Assembly (NCBI GenBank): GCA_009783295.1
Contig: WRHK01000004.1
Coordinates: 1-64,000, forward strand
Direction of reading: 5' to 3'
Source of the DNA: Promicromonosporaceae bacterium
GTDB taxonomy: Bacteria > Actinomycetota > Actinomycetes > Actinomycetales > Cellulomonadaceae
DNA: 64,000 bases
The translations under genes were made by a program, and so were the position numbers. The first letter of the stretch is position 1; each line of letters starts with the position of its first letter. The notes beneath the pieces were generated by a model. It did not search any database. It saw only the letters and a list, made by a program, of their open reading frames with translations, and was not told the DNA's origin. Shown one piece after another: positions 37,991 to 49,180 of this stretch.

Positions 37991-38595
37991 CGCCCGAACC
38001 CCACCAGGTCGCGCCGCTGCGGGGCGACGTCGGCGAACGAGCCGACGACGGCGTCGACGAACCCGTAGTCGCGGGCCTCGACGGCCGTGAACCAGTGGTC
38101 GTGCAACGAGTCCTCGAACACGCGCTCGACTGGCTGGCCCGTGTCCTCCGCGATGATCCGCAGCACGGTGTCGCGGGTGTGCCGCAGGTCGACGGCCTGC
38201 AGCTCGATGTCCACGGCGGGGCCGCCGATGCCTGCCGAGCCCTGGTGCATGAGGATCCGCGCGTGCGGCAGGGCGCGCCGCTTGCCGGGCGTGCCGGCCG
38301 AGAGCAGGAACTGCCCGGCCGAGCACGCGATGCCCAGGGCGAGGGTGGACACGTCGTTGGGGACGGTGCGCATCAGGTCGCGTATCGCGAGCATCGCCGG
38401 CACGGAGCCGCCGGGGGAGTGGATCCAGAGGCCGATGTCGGCTGCCGGGTCCTCGGCCGCGAGGGTGACCAGCTGGGTGGCCAGGAGGGTGCCGTTGTCG
38501 TCGTCGAGGACGCCGTCGAGCACCAGCACGCGGCGCTCGTAGAGCGCGTGCCGGGCCGTGGCGTCGAAGCGGGGTGGGGTGGGTGCGTCGCTCAT
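37987..38595 (-). CDS. clpP: ATP-dependent Clp protease proteolytic subunit, active paralogue
   Basis: The 202-aa serine peptidase has the triad Ser92 ([12 protein letters not shown]), His117 (RILMHQG) and Asp166 (LHDHWF), with the oxyanion motif [11 protein letters not shown]. It works with an AAA+ unfoldase (ClpX/ClpC, not in window). clpX and tig are absent here, so this is an accessory clpP pair rather than the essential clpP1P2 operon. It is translationally coupled to the serine-less paralogue. The -10 is unclear in the 148-bp gap to recO. Confidence 0.9.
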   Translation of the reverse strand: MSDAPTPPRFDATARHALYERRVLVLDGVLDDDNGTLLATQLVTLAAEDPAADIGLWIHSPGGSVPAMLAIRDLMRTVPNDVSTLALGIACSAGQFLLSAGTPGKRRALPHARILMHQGSAGIGGPAVDIELQAVDLRHTRDTVLRIIAEDTGQPVERVFEDSLHDHWFTAVEARDYGFVDAVVGSFADVAPQRRDLVGFGR

Positions 38596-38743
38596 GCCTC
38601 CACGGTGCAGCGTGCCGGGCAGGGAGCGGGGCCTGTGCTGCCGACGGCGGATCCGCTCACGGCAGCGCTCCGGGCGCCGGGCCGGATCTCCCACGCCGCC
38701 GCCGTCGCCACGGAGTGTCAGTCGGACGGGGGAGAATGGCTCC

Positions 38744-39481
38744 GTGCCCCTGTACCGAGACGACGCGATCGTGCTGCGTACCCAGAAGCTGGGTGAGGCC
38801 GACCGCATCGTCACGCTGCTGACGCGCGAGCACGGCAAGGTCCGCAGCGTCGGCAAGGGGGTGCGGCGCACGTCGTCGCGGTTCGGGGCCCGGCTGGAGC
38901 CGTTCATGGCCGTGGACGTGCAGCTGCACACGGGGCGCTCTCTCGACACGGTCACCCAGGTGGAGACCATCGGGGCGTACGCGCGCCCGATCTGCGAGGA
39001 CTACGCCCTCTACACGGCCGGTGCCCCGATGCTCGAGGCCGCCGACCGCCTCGTCGAGGCCGAGCACGAGCCCGCGGTCCAGCAGTACTGGCTGCTCGCC
39101 GGCGCCCTGCGCGCCCTCGCCCAGCGCGACCACGCGCCCGCCCTGATCCTGGACTCCTACCTGCTGCGCGCGTTCGCGGTGGCAGGCTGGGCGCCGTCGT
39201 TCACCGACTGCGCGAGGTGCGGCGAGCCCGGGCCGCATCACTCGTTCAACGTGGCCACCGGCGGGGCGGTCTGCTCGCGCTGCCGCCCGCCGGGCTCGGC
39301 GTCGCCGGCGCCGGAGACGTTCGCCCTGCTCGCCGCGCTGCTCACGGGCGACTGGACGACGGCGGACGCGTCGGGGGAGCGGCACCGCAAGGAGGCGTCC
39401 GGCCTGGTCGCCGCCTACACCCAGTACTACCTGGAGCGCACGCTGCGCTCGCTCAAGCACGTGGACCGGAGAGAGGCCTGA
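38744..39481 (+). CDS. recO: DNA repair protein RecO
   Basis: The 245-aa protein has the OB-fold start ([44 protein letters not shown]) and a C-terminal zinc-binding region (CARCGEPG ... CSRCRPPG). RecO loads RecA with RecF/RecR in gap repair. The GTG at 38744 follows GAGAAT by 6 nt, consistent with a leaderless promoter. Its TGA overlaps the uppS ATG by 1 bp (TGATG). The recO-uppS order is standard in actinobacteria. Confidence 0.93.
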   Translation: MPLYRDDAIVLRTQKLGEADRIVTLLTREHGKVRSVGKGVRRTSSRFGARLEPFMAVDVQLHTGRSLDTVTQVETIGAYARPICEDYALYTAGAPMLEAADRLVEAEHEPAVQQYWLLAGALRALAQRDHAPALILDSYLLRAFAVAGWAPSFTDCARCGEPGPHHSFNVATGGAVCSRCRPPGSASPAPETFALLAALLTGDWTTADASGERHRKEASGLVAAYTQYYLERTLRSLKHVDRREA

Positions 39482-40263
39482 TGCCCCGCACCTACGCCGA
39501 GCCGTACCCGCACCCGTCCGGGGCGACCCCGCCGCAGATCCCGGCGGAGCTGCTGCCCAGGCACGTCGCCGTCGTCATGGACGGCAACGGGCGGTGGGCC
39601 AACCAGCGCGGCCTGTCCCGCATCGAGGGACACAAGCAGGGCGAGAAGTCGCTGCTCGACGTGGTGGCCGGGGCCGTGCAGCTGGGCGTCAAGAACATCA
39701 GCGCGTACGCGTTCAGCACGGAGAACTGGAAGCGGTCGCCCGAGGAGGTCAAGTTCCTGCTCGGCTTCAACCGCGACGTCATCCGGTCGCGGCGTGACGA
39801 GATGGGCTCGTGGGGCGTGCGGATCCGCTGGGCGGGGCGGCAGCCGCGCCTGTGGGGCTCGGTCATCAAGGAGCTCCAGGTCGCGGAGCAGATGACCAAG
39901 GACAACGACGCCTGCACGCTGACGATGTGCGTCAACTACGGCGGCCGGGCCGAGCTCGCCGACGCCGCCGCCGCCATGGCCCGCGACGTCAAGGCCGGCA
40001 AGCTCAACCCGGAGCGGATCTCAGAGAAGACCATCCAGAAGTACCTGTACGTGCCCGAGCTGCCCGACGTCGACCTGTTCCTGCGCTCGTCGGGCGAGCA
40101 GCGGACCAGCAACTTCATGGTCTGGCAGTCCGCCTACGCGGAGATGATGTTCATCCCCGAGCTGTGGCCCGACGTCGACCGCCGCCACCTGTGGAAGGCG
40201 TGCGAGGAGTTTGCGAGCCGCGACCGCCGGATGGGCGGAGCGGTCGACAAGCCGACGGCCTGA
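39481..40263 (+). CDS. uppS: Isoprenyl (undecaprenyl/decaprenyl) diphosphate synthase, cis type
   Basis: The 260-aa cis-prenyltransferase has [18 protein letters not shown] (catalytic Asp/Gly/Asn/Arg), [27 protein letters not shown], and the C-terminal [23 protein letters not shown]. It makes the lipid carrier for cell-wall polymers. Chain length cannot be told from sequence alone. The protein is complete, in operon with recO, and followed by three copies of the dispersed repeat. Confidence 0.95.
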   Translation: MPRTYAEPYPHPSGATPPQIPAELLPRHVAVVMDGNGRWANQRGLSRIEGHKQGEKSLLDVVAGAVQLGVKNISAYAFSTENWKRSPEEVKFLLGFNRDVIRSRRDEMGSWGVRIRWAGRQPRLWGSVIKELQVAEQMTKDNDACTLTMCVNYGGRAELADAAAAMARDVKAGKLNPERISEKTIQKYLYVPELPDVDLFLRSSGEQRTSNFMVWQSAYAEMMFIPELWPDVDRRHLWKACEEFASRDRRMGGAVDKPTA

Positions 40264-40272
40264 GCGGGCCCG

Positions 40273-40347
40273 CCGGTGGTTGAGCCGGTCGAAGACAGGA
40301 CGTGGTTTCGACAGGCTCAACCACCGGGTTTCGACAGGCTCAACCAG
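40273..40347. repeat. Three copies of the GGTTTCGACAGGCTCAACCACC repeat (one inverted, two direct)
   Basis: An inverted copy (GGTGGTTGAGCCGGTCGAA, 40275-40293) is followed by direct copies at 40303-40325 and 40327-40347, allowing a strong hairpin between the convergent uppS and siderophore-binding-protein genes. The last copy supplies the final two codons and stop (GCTGGTTGA on the minus strand) of the binding-protein gene. Confidence 0.85.
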
Positions 40348-41386
40348 CGAGCGTGGCCGCGATCTCCGTGATCAGCTGCGACAGGCCCTTCGAGTAGTCG
40401 AAGGTGAGGGCCGTCGGCGGGCTCACCGAGCTGACCGTGACCGGGTCGGTCACCTTGACCACGCGCCCGGCCTTGACGGCGGGGATGGCCTGGAGGGCGG
40501 GCTTGGCGAGCGAGGCGTCGACGTCGGCCTCGCTGGCGCCGTAGACGATCACGAAGTCGGCGGTGAGCTGGTCGAGCTTCTCGTAGGACAGGTTGTAGAA
40601 GAACCCGCCCTTGGACGTGTCGAGGGCGCTCACGGACGGCGCGATCTTGAGGCCGACCTTCTCGAGGATGCCCACGCGCGAGTCCCGGGGCGTGTAGACG
40701 GAGACGGACCCGTCGCCGTCCCAGATGCCCGCGAACGTGACGCCTGCGAACTCGGGGTGCGCCGCCTTCTGGTCGGCGAGGAACGTGTCGATGTTCGTGA
40801 GCACGGCGTCGCCGGCGGCGGAGCGGCCCAGGGCCTTCGCGGTGATGCGGATGACGTCGTCCCAGCTCGTGGTCCACGGGCCGTCCGGGTAGGCGACCAC
40901 GGGGGCGATCGCCTTGAGGGTGTCGAACTGCTCCTGGGTGAGGCCCGAGTAGGGCGCCAGGATCAGGTCGGGCCGGGCGGCGACGATCTGCTCGTAGGGC
41001 ACGGTGGCGCCGGAGGCGTCGTCGGTGAGCACGGCGGGGTGCGCGACGCCGGCCTTGTCGTAGGCGTCCTTGACCCACGGCACCAGGTTGCCGGCCCCGG
41101 CCGTCCAGCGCTGCTCGCTCACGGCGACGGGGTACACGCCCACGGCGATCGCGGCCTCGGTGGAGCCCCAGCCCCAGGTGACGACGCGCTGCGGCTCGGA
41201 CGTGATGGTCGCATCGCCGAGGGCGGAGGTCACGGTGATGGGGAACGCGTCGGTGGCCTTGCTGGCGGCGTGCCCGGACGGGGCGCCGGAGGCGGCGTCG
41301 TCACCGGACGACGCGGTGCAGGCGGCGAGCGCGAGGGTGGTCGCGACCAGGGCGGCCACGACGGTCAGAGGGCGGCGGAAGCGCAC
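40340..41386 (-). CDS. Iron-siderophore ABC transporter substrate-binding lipoprotein
   Basis: The 348-aa FecB/FhuD-type protein has a lipobox ending ALAAC (Cys23). Domain features are ALGDATITSEPQRVVTWGWG, the long linking helix, and a C-terminal lobe (FVIVYGASEADVDASLAKPA). It captures an Fe(III)-siderophore outside the membrane for the permeases encoded upstream on the same strand. An iron box lies 26 bp before its start, so it has its own Fur/DtxR-type promoter. Its last codons come from the dispersed repeat. Confidence 0.92.
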   Translation of the reverse strand: MRFRRPLTVVAALVATTLALAACTASSGDDAASGAPSGHAASKATDAFPITVTSALGDATITSEPQRVVTWGWGSTEAAIAVGVYPVAVSEQRWTAGAGNLVPWVKDAYDKAGVAHPAVLTDDASGATVPYEQIVAARPDLILAPYSGLTQEQFDTLKAIAPVVAYPDGPWTTSWDDVIRITAKALGRSAAGDAVLTNIDTFLADQKAAHPEFAGVTFAGIWDGDGSVSVYTPRDSRVGILEKVGLKIAPSVSALDTSKGGFFYNLSYEKLDQLTADFVIVYGASEADVDASLAKPALQAIPAVKAGRVVKVTDPVTVSSVSPPTALTFDYSKGLSQLITEIAATLAG

Positions 41387-41411
41387 GAAGACTCCTCAGG
41401 AGGGACGGATG

Positions 41412-41430
41412 TGAGGTAAGCCTAACCTGA
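41412..41430 (-). promoter_or_regulatory. DtxR/IdeR-type iron box upstream of the siderophore-binding protein gene
   Basis: The sequence TGAGGTAAGCCTAACCTGA matches the DtxR consensus TWAGGTWAGSCTWACCTWA at 17 of 19 positions. Repression by the iron-loaded DtxR/IdeR family protein is expected. Confidence 0.85.
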
Positions 41431-41461
41431 CCAGCGAGCATTAACGCAACGCCGCTGTGCC

Positions 41462-42280
41462 CTAACTCTGGCGGCGGGTCCGCCCGACCGGGACCACCAG
41501 CGGCGTGCCCGAGATCGGGTCGGGCACCACGCGCGCCTCCAGCCCGAACGCGCCGCGCACGGCGTCCTCCGTGAGCACGTCGCCGGGCGCGCCCTCCGCG
41601 ACCACCGAACCCCGCGCCATGACCACCAGGTGGTCGGCGTAGCGCGCCGCGAGGTTGAGCTCGTGCAACACCATCACCACGGTGGTGCCGCGCTCCTCGT
41701 TCTGCGTGGCCAGGAGGTCCAGCAGGTCCACCTGGTGGGCCACGTCGAGGTACGTCGTCGGCTCGTCGAGCAGCACGACGTCGGTCTGCTGGGCCAGCAC
41801 CATCGCGATCCAGACGCGCTGCCGCTGCCCGCCCGAGAGCTCCGCCACGGGCCGCTCGGCAAGGTCGGCGACCCCGGTCGACTCCAGGGCCCGGGCGACC
41901 ACGGCGTCGTCGGTGGACGAGCGCCGGCCGAACCACCCCTGGTGCGGGTAGCGGCCGCGCGCCACGAGCTCGGCGACGCGGACGCCGTCGGGTGCGATGG
42001 ACGACTGTGGCAGCACGCCCAGCAGGCGGGCCAGCTCGCGCCGCGGCATCGCCGCCACATCCCGGCCGCCCAGCAGCACGCGACCCGCCTCGAGGGGCAG
42101 CAGGCGAGCCATGCCCTTGAGCAGCGTCGACTTGCCGCACGCGTTGGGGCCCACGATCGCCGTGACCCTGCCCGCGGGCAGGTCGAGGGTCAGGCCGTCG
42201 ATCACGGTGCGGCCGTCGTAGCCGAGGCGCACGCCCTCGGCGCGCAGGGCCGTCGCGGGCTCGCTGGCGGGTGCACTCAC
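41462..42280 (-). CDS. Iron-siderophore ABC transporter ATP-binding protein
   Basis: The 272-aa FepC-type ATPase has Walker A GPNACGKSTL, where the usual N-G-x-G-K-S is N-A-C-G-K-S as in many siderophore ATPases. The signature is LSGGQRQRVWIAMVLAQ, Walker B is VVLLDEPTTYLD, and the switch is HELN. The GTG start overlaps the upstream permease stop (GTGA). It is third in the fecC-fecD-ATPase operon, with the binding protein gene separate downstream. Confidence 0.93.
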   Translation of the reverse strand: MSAPASEPATALRAEGVRLGYDGRTVIDGLTLDLPAGRVTAIVGPNACGKSTLLKGMARLLPLEAGRVLLGGRDVAAMPRRELARLLGVLPQSSIAPDGVRVAELVARGRYPHQGWFGRRSSTDDAVVARALESTGVADLAERPVAELSGGQRQRVWIAMVLAQQTDVVLLDEPTTYLDVAHQVDLLDLLATQNEERGTTVVMVLHELNLAARYADHLVVMARGSVVAEGAPGDVLTEDAVRGAFGLEARVVPDPISGTPLVVPVGRTRRQS

Positions 42281-43320
42281 TGGGGCGAGCTCCTTCGGTC
42301 GGACCGGCCGCTGAGCAGCCACAGCAGGTAGGGGGCGCCGACCAGGCCGGTCACGACGCCGGCCGGAACGGTCATGCCGGGCAGCGCGTGCTGGCCGAGC
42401 ACGTCGGCCGCGAGCACCAGCAGCGCGCCGATCGCGGCCGACACCGCGAGGTCCGCGCCGCCGTCGTCGAGCAGGCGGCGCGCGATGGCGGGGGAGACGA
42501 GCGCGACGAACGCGACGGGCCCGGCGGCCGACGTCGCGACGGCGACCAGGCCGACCGCCACGAGCAGCGCGGCGACGCGGGCGCGGTCCACGCGGACGCC
42601 GAGCGCGGCGGCGTGGTCGTCGCCCAGTGACAGGGCCCGCTGGGTGCGGGAGATCGCAGCGGCGACGACCGCCAGCACGCCGACGCCGATCGCGAGGACG
42701 GCGAGGGGCGTGTCGCGCACGTCGGCGACGGAGCCGATGGTCCACAGGAGCGCCGTCTGCGCCTCGCGGACCTCGGCGCGCGCGAGCAGCCAGCTCAGCA
42801 GCGCCCCGCACACGTAGGACACGCCGACGCCCACGAGCACGAACCGGATGGAGTGCAGCCCGCGACGCCACGCCAGCAGCCAGATCGCCGCGGCCGCCGC
42901 CAGCGCCCCGCCGAACGCCCACGCGGCGACGACCACCCCGGACGCCCCGAGCCCCAGCAGAGCCCACACGGCGCCGAGGGAGGCGCCGGTCGAGACGCCC
43001 AGGATGTCGGGGGAGGCGAGCGGGTTGCGCAGCGTCGACTGGAACAGGGCCCCGGCCAGCGCGAACGCCGTCCCGGCGAGCAGCGCCGCGAGCACGCGGG
43101 GCAGCCGCAGGCGTTGGACGACGAACACGTCGGTGGGGCTGCCGGCCCCGACGACGGCGGCCAGCGCCCGCCCGGGCGAGACGCCCGCGGCACCGAGCGT
43201 GAGGGCCAGCGTGGCGAGGGCGACGACGGCGAGCAGCACGACGCCGAGCACCAGGGAGGTGCGCCGCCGGCGCGTGGTCCGCAGACGGGCGACGAGGATC
43301 GTGGTGGCCATGCCGCTCAC
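42277..43320 (-). CDS. Iron-siderophore ABC transporter permease (FecCD family), second
   Basis: The 347-aa polytopic protein (about ten helices) has FecCD motifs RLPRVLAALLAGTAFALAGA, NPLASPDILGVSTGASLGAV and GPVAFVALVSPAIARRLL. The GTG at 43320 overlaps the preceding permease stop (GTGA); an ATG three codons later is the alternative. It forms the heterodimeric channel with the product of 43317-44357. Confidence 0.93.
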   Translation of the reverse strand: MSGMATTILVARLRTTRRRRTSLVLGVVLLAVVALATLALTLGAAGVSPGRALAAVVGAGSPTDVFVVQRLRLPRVLAALLAGTAFALAGALFQSTLRNPLASPDILGVSTGASLGAVWALLGLGASGVVVAAWAFGGALAAAAAIWLLAWRRGLHSIRFVLVGVGVSYVCGALLSWLLARAEVREAQTALLWTIGSVADVRDTPLAVLAIGVGVLAVVAAAISRTQRALSLGDDHAAALGVRVDRARVAALLVAVGLVAVATSAAGPVAFVALVSPAIARRLLDDGGADLAVSAAIGALLVLAADVLGQHALPGMTVPAGVVTGLVGAPYLLWLLSGRSDRRSSPQ

Positions 43321-44357
43321 ACCCCCGCCACGGAGCGGCCGCGCGCGACGGCCACCAGCACGGGAGCCCCCACGAACGCGGCGACGACGCCGGCCTCGAG
43401 CTCGCTGTTCGGCACGATGAGCCGCCCCACGACGTCCGCGCCGAGCAGCACCACGGGCCCGAGCAGGGCCGCCACCGGGGTCAGCCGCCGGTAGTCGGTG
43501 CCCACCAGCCGCCGCGCCGCGTGCGGCACCACCAGGCCCACGAGGGCGACAGGCCCCGCGAGCGCCGTGGCGGTCCCGGCGAGCAGCACGATCGCGGCGG
43601 CGGCGAGGCCGCGGGTCACGTTGACGTCCTGGCCGAGCGCGCGGGCGACGTCGTCGCCCATCGCCAGGAGCGTCAGGCGGGGCGCGAGCAGCGCGGTGAG
43701 CACCACGCCCACCAGCAGGAACGGCCACAATGCGGCGGCGGCGTCCAGGCCGCGGCCCGTGAGCGAGCCGACGGCCCAGAAGCGGTACTGGTCGAACGCG
43801 TTGAGGTCGCGCAGCAGCAGCAGCGCGATGACGGGCGTGACGAACGCCGTGAGCGCGGCCCCGACCAGGGCGAGGCGCACGGGCTGCGCCCGCCCGATCG
43901 AGAAGACCACGACGGCGGCGAGCGCGGCCCCGGCGAACGCGAACCACACGAACCCGAGCGGTGTCGTGACCCCGAGGAACGACACGGCGACCACCACGGC
44001 GAGCGACGCCCCGGGCGTGATGCCCAGCAGGCCGGGGTCGGCGATCGGGTTGCGCGTGACGCCCTGGATCACGGTGCCCACGCACCCCAGGGCCACCCCC
44101 GCCAGCAGCCCCAGCACGGTGCGCGGCACGCGCAGCCGCAGCACCACGGACTGGTCGGCGCTCGCGGGGTCGTGGTGGAACAGGGCGTCCCAGACCTGCC
44201 CGGGGGCGATGGTGCGCACGCCGAGCAGCAGGCTCGCGGCGACCACGGCGGCCAGCACCATGGCCGCCCCCACCAGGACGAGGACCAGGCGGGCGCGACC
44301 CCGGTCGAGCGCGGGCGGCCCGGCCACCGGCGCCCCGGCGGCCGTCGAGGTAAGCAT
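43317..44357 (-). CDS. Iron-siderophore ABC transporter permease (FecCD family), first
   Basis: The 346-aa permease has RVPRTVLGLLAGVALGCVG, NPIADPGLLGITPGASLAVV and GPVALVGLVVPHAARRLVG. It is the first gene of the import operon. Its ATG lies inside an inverted repeat GGTAAG...CTTACC resembling an iron box, so repressor binding would cover the start itself. A leaderless transcript would be required. Confidence 0.92.
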   Translation of the reverse strand: MLTSTAAGAPVAGPPALDRGRARLVLVLVGAAMVLAAVVAASLLLGVRTIAPGQVWDALFHHDPASADQSVVLRLRVPRTVLGLLAGVALGCVGTVIQGVTRNPIADPGLLGITPGASLAVVVAVSFLGVTTPLGFVWFAFAGAALAAVVVFSIGRAQPVRLALVGAALTAFVTPVIALLLLRDLNAFDQYRFWAVGSLTGRGLDAAAALWPFLLVGVVLTALLAPRLTLLAMGDDVARALGQDVNVTRGLAAAAIVLLAGTATALAGPVALVGLVVPHAARRLVGTDYRRLTPVAALLGPVVLLGADVVGRLIVPNSELEAGVVAAFVGAPVLVAVARGRSVAGV

Positions 44358-44367
44358 TGCCTTACCT
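44348..44367 (-). promoter_or_regulatory. Iron-box-like inverted repeat overlapping the start codon of the siderophore permease operon
   Basis: AGGTAAG and CTTACCT half-sites face each other across 6 nt, with the start codon inside. The spacing is longer than the canonical 19-bp DtxR site, so this is a degenerate or double half-site box. Confidence 0.55.
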
Positions 44368-44389
44368 TCTCACGGCGTGCGGGATGGTC

Positions 44390-44794
44390 TCACCGCCGGC
44401 AGTCCGCGCAGATGCCCCAGAGCTCGATCGTGTGCTCGATGTCGGCGAACCCGTGCTCGGTGCCCACCATCTGCGCCCACGCCTCGACGGTGGGGCCGTC
44501 GATCTCGACGGTGCTGCCGCAGGCGCGGCACACCAGGTGGTGGTGGTGCTCGCGGCGGGCGCACCAGCGGTAGATGCTCTCGCCGTCGTCGGTGCGCAGC
44601 ACGTCGACGTCGCCGCCGTCCACCAGGGTCTGCAGCGTGCGGTACACGGTGGCGAGGCCGACCGTGTCGCCGCGCTGCCGCAGCACCTCGTGGAGCTGCT
44701 GCGCGCTGCGGAACTCCTCGCTGCCCTGGAGCGCGTCGGCGACGGCGGCGCGCTGGCGGGTCATCCGGACCGGGGCGGGGTGCGGGGTGCTCAT
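44390..44794 (-). CDS. zur: Fur-family zinc uptake regulator
   Basis: The 134-aa regulator has an N-terminal winged helix (RMTRQRAAVADALQG, GLATVYRTLQTL) and metal sites REHHHHLVCRACG and the final CADC. Its position as last gene of the znuA-znuC-znuB operon (ATGA overlap with znuB) and the Zur boxes before znuA argue for Zur rather than Fur. Iron control here seems to use DtxR-type boxes. Autoregulation through the operon is likely. Confidence 0.9.
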   Translation of the reverse strand: MSTPHPAPVRMTRQRAAVADALQGSEEFRSAQQLHEVLRQRGDTVGLATVYRTLQTLVDGGDVDVLRTDDGESIYRWCARREHHHHLVCRACGSTVEIDGPTVEAWAQMVGTEHGFADIEHTIELWGICADCRR

Positions 44795-45744
44795 GACTCG
44801 CAGCTCTCGTCGGTGGCGCCCGCGCCCACGGTGACCGGCTCGGCGACGGCGACGTCGTCGGGCAGGTCGGGGTGCGGGTCGTGGGTGGCGAACGCCTGGC
44901 GGTGGTGCAGCAGCGGCCGGGCGGCGGCCGCGAGCAGGTACACGCAGATCGCGAGCACCACGATGGTGGCGCCGGGCGACACGTTCTGCCAGTAGGTGAT
45001 CGACAGCCCGACGACGCACACCAGCACGCCCACCACGACCGCCAGGCCCATGGTGCGGCGGAACGAGTGCGTGAGCTGCTGCGCCACGGCGACCGGCACG
45101 ATCATCAGCGCGGACACGAGCAGCAGCCCCACCACGCGCATCGCGACGGTCACGGTCAGCGCCGACACGACCGCGACGGCCATGTTGAGCAGCCACACGG
45201 GCAGCCCGGAGGCCACGGCGAACTCCTCGTCGTTGCTCACCGCGAACAGCGCCGTGCGCAGCCCCAGCCCGACGCCCAGCACGATGAGGGACAGCACCAC
45301 GGTGAGCCACAGGTCCGAGGTCGAGACGGTCGAGATCGACCCGAACAGGTACGCCATGAGGTTGCCCGACGTGCCGCCGGCGATCCCGATGATGAGCACG
45401 CCGCCGGCCACGCCGCCGTAGAACATGAGGGCCAGCGCCAGGTCGCCCGACGTCCGGCCGCGACGGCGCACCACCTCGATGAGCACGGAGCCGATGACGG
45501 CGAGCACCACGGCGCCCGGCACGGTCAGCACGTCCACCGGGTTGAGGCCCAGCGCCGCGCCGACCAGCCAGCCGAGCGCCACGCCGGTCAGGGCGATGTG
45601 CCCGATGCCGTCGCCCAGCAGCGACAGGCGCCGCTGCACCAGGTACGTGCCCACCACGGGCGCGGCGGCGCCCACCAGGAGCGCCGCGAGCAGCGCCCGC
45701 TGCATGAGCGGGTCGGTGACCATCAGCTGCAGGTCAGCCCACAT
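44791..45744 (-). CDS. znuB: Zinc ABC transporter permease
   Basis: The 317-aa membrane protein has eight to nine helices and ABC-3 family motifs (MQRALLAALLVGAAAPVVGT, LSLLGDGIGHIALTGVALG, LLLVSALMIVPVAVAQQL). It forms the channel for ZnuA-delivered metal. It follows znuC by 3 bp and overlaps zur by 4 bp. Confidence 0.92.
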   Translation of the reverse strand: MWADLQLMVTDPLMQRALLAALLVGAAAPVVGTYLVQRRLSLLGDGIGHIALTGVALGWLVGAALGLNPVDVLTVPGAVVLAVIGSVLIEVVRRRGRTSGDLALALMFYGGVAGGVLIIGIAGGTSGNLMAYLFGSISTVSTSDLWLTVVLSLIVLGVGLGLRTALFAVSNDEEFAVASGLPVWLLNMAVAVVSALTVTVAMRVVGLLLVSALMIVPVAVAQQLTHSFRRTMGLAVVVGVLVCVVGLSITYWQNVSPGATIVVLAICVYLLAAAARPLLHHRQAFATHDPHPDLPDDVAVAEPVTVGAGATDESCES

Positions 45745-45747
45745 GGG

Positions 45748-46580
<833 letters not shown>

Positions 46581-46584
<4 letters not shown>

Positions 46585-47576
46585 GGGGCCACGAGTCCTT
46601 CCGTCAGGGTCTTGAGGTTGCTCTGCATGATCGAGAAGTAGTCGTCGCCGGCGTCGACGGACTGCTGCGTGAGGCCCTCGAGGGTGTCGAGCACCTGGGA
46701 GCGCAGGCCGTGGTCGGAGGCGAGCGTCTCGACCACGCGCGGGCTGACCAGCGTCTCGTAGAACAGCGTCGAGACGTGGTGGTCGCGGGCGATCTGGGCG
46801 ATCTCGCGCAGGCGGGCGGGGGAGGGCTCGACGTCGTGGTCGAGGCCCGTGATGCCCACCTGGCTGAGCCCGTACCGCCGGGCCAGGTAGCCGAAGGCGG
46901 TGTGGTTGGTGATGAGGGTGGCGCCGGCGAACGGCTTGAGGGCCGCCGCGAACTCGGCGTCGAGCTGTCCCAGGCGGTCGCGCAGGGTCTGTGCGTTCGC
47001 CGCGTAGGTGGCCGCGTGGGCGGGGTCGGCCTGGGCGAGGGCCTGCGCCACGGGCTCGGCGACCTTGGCCAGCAGGGTCGGGTCGAGCCAGAAGTGCGGG
47101 TCGTTGCCGCCGATGGTCTCGGCGCCGGACGTGGTGCCGTGGTCGTGCGCGTCGTACTCGCCGCCGGCGCCGTGGTCGTGGCCGCTGGCCTGGTCGCCGC
47201 CGGTCACCGAGGCGGGCAGCAGGGTCACGTGGTCGGCGACGTTGACGAGGTTGCGGGGGTTGCGCTGCGCGACGGCGTCGTCGACGGCCGGCTGGAACCC
47301 CTTGAGGTACACGACGACGTCGGCCAGCCCGATCTCGCGGGCCCGGGCGAGGGAGAGCTCGAGGTCGTGCGGGTCGGCGGCGGGCGGGGTGAGGTTCTGG
47401 ACGTCCACCAGGTCGCCGCCCACCTGCTGCGCCACGAACTGCAGCGGGTAGAACGAGGTGAGCACCTGCAGGCGCCCGTCGTGCGGGTCGGAGGCCAGCG
47501 CCGAGTCGCACGCCGCCAGCGCGAGCGGGGCGAGGAGGGCGGTGGCGGCCAGGGCGGCCAGCCTGCGCAAGTGCAT
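46581..47576 (-). CDS. znuA: Zinc ABC transporter substrate-binding lipoprotein
   Basis: The 331-aa cluster-9 binding protein has a lipobox at LALAAC (Cys23). Metal ligands sit around FYPLQFVAQQ, PHDLELS, LITNHTAFGYLARRYGL and FYETLVSPRV. A His-rich flexible loop (GHDHGAGGEYDAHDHG) is diagnostic of zinc rather than manganese binders. The ATG at 47576 was chosen over an upstream TTG because the upstream Zur box overlaps that stretch. First gene of znuACB-zur. Confidence 0.92.
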
Positions 47577-47590
47577 GAGAAGCATTCTCA
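47576..47590 (-). promoter_or_regulatory. Zur box 1 at the znuA start codon
   Basis: The minus strand reads TGAGAATGCTTCTCA, matching the actinobacterial Zur motif TGAnAATGnTTnTCA. It touches the znuA ATG. Confidence 0.75.
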
Positions 47591-47597
47591 GCAAGAG

Positions 47598-47612
47598 TGA
47601 GAACCATTGTCA
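47598..47612 (-). promoter_or_regulatory. Zur box 2 upstream of znuA
   Basis: The minus strand reads TGACAATGGTTCTCA, a second Zur motif whose centre is 22 bp (two helical turns) from box 1, suited to cooperative binding. Confidence 0.78.
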
Positions 47613-47766
47613 ACTTCGCGGGGCGCGCGCTGCGGCGAGCGCGCCGGACGCGCACGCAGGGCGCGCCGCCCCGCGCCCGCCACGTAGGCTGAGGCGCCGA
47701 CGCCGACCGGCGTCGTGACCCGTCCCGCCGGAGCCACCGGCGGGCCGACCGCACAGGAGTGATCCC

Positions 47767-49167
<1,401 letters not shown>

Positions 49168-49180
49168 CCCCTGACGCACA

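Noticed and set aside
44390-44794. Fur (iron) rather than Zur assignment
   Set aside because: The gene is within the znu operon and Zur motifs precede znuA. The neighbouring iron genes carry DtxR-type, not Fur-type, boxes.
47613-47766. T-box riboswitch in the glyS leader
   Set aside because: The roughly 70-nt predicted leader has small hairpins but no recognisable T-box sequence or specifier-loop arrangement, and the space is too short.
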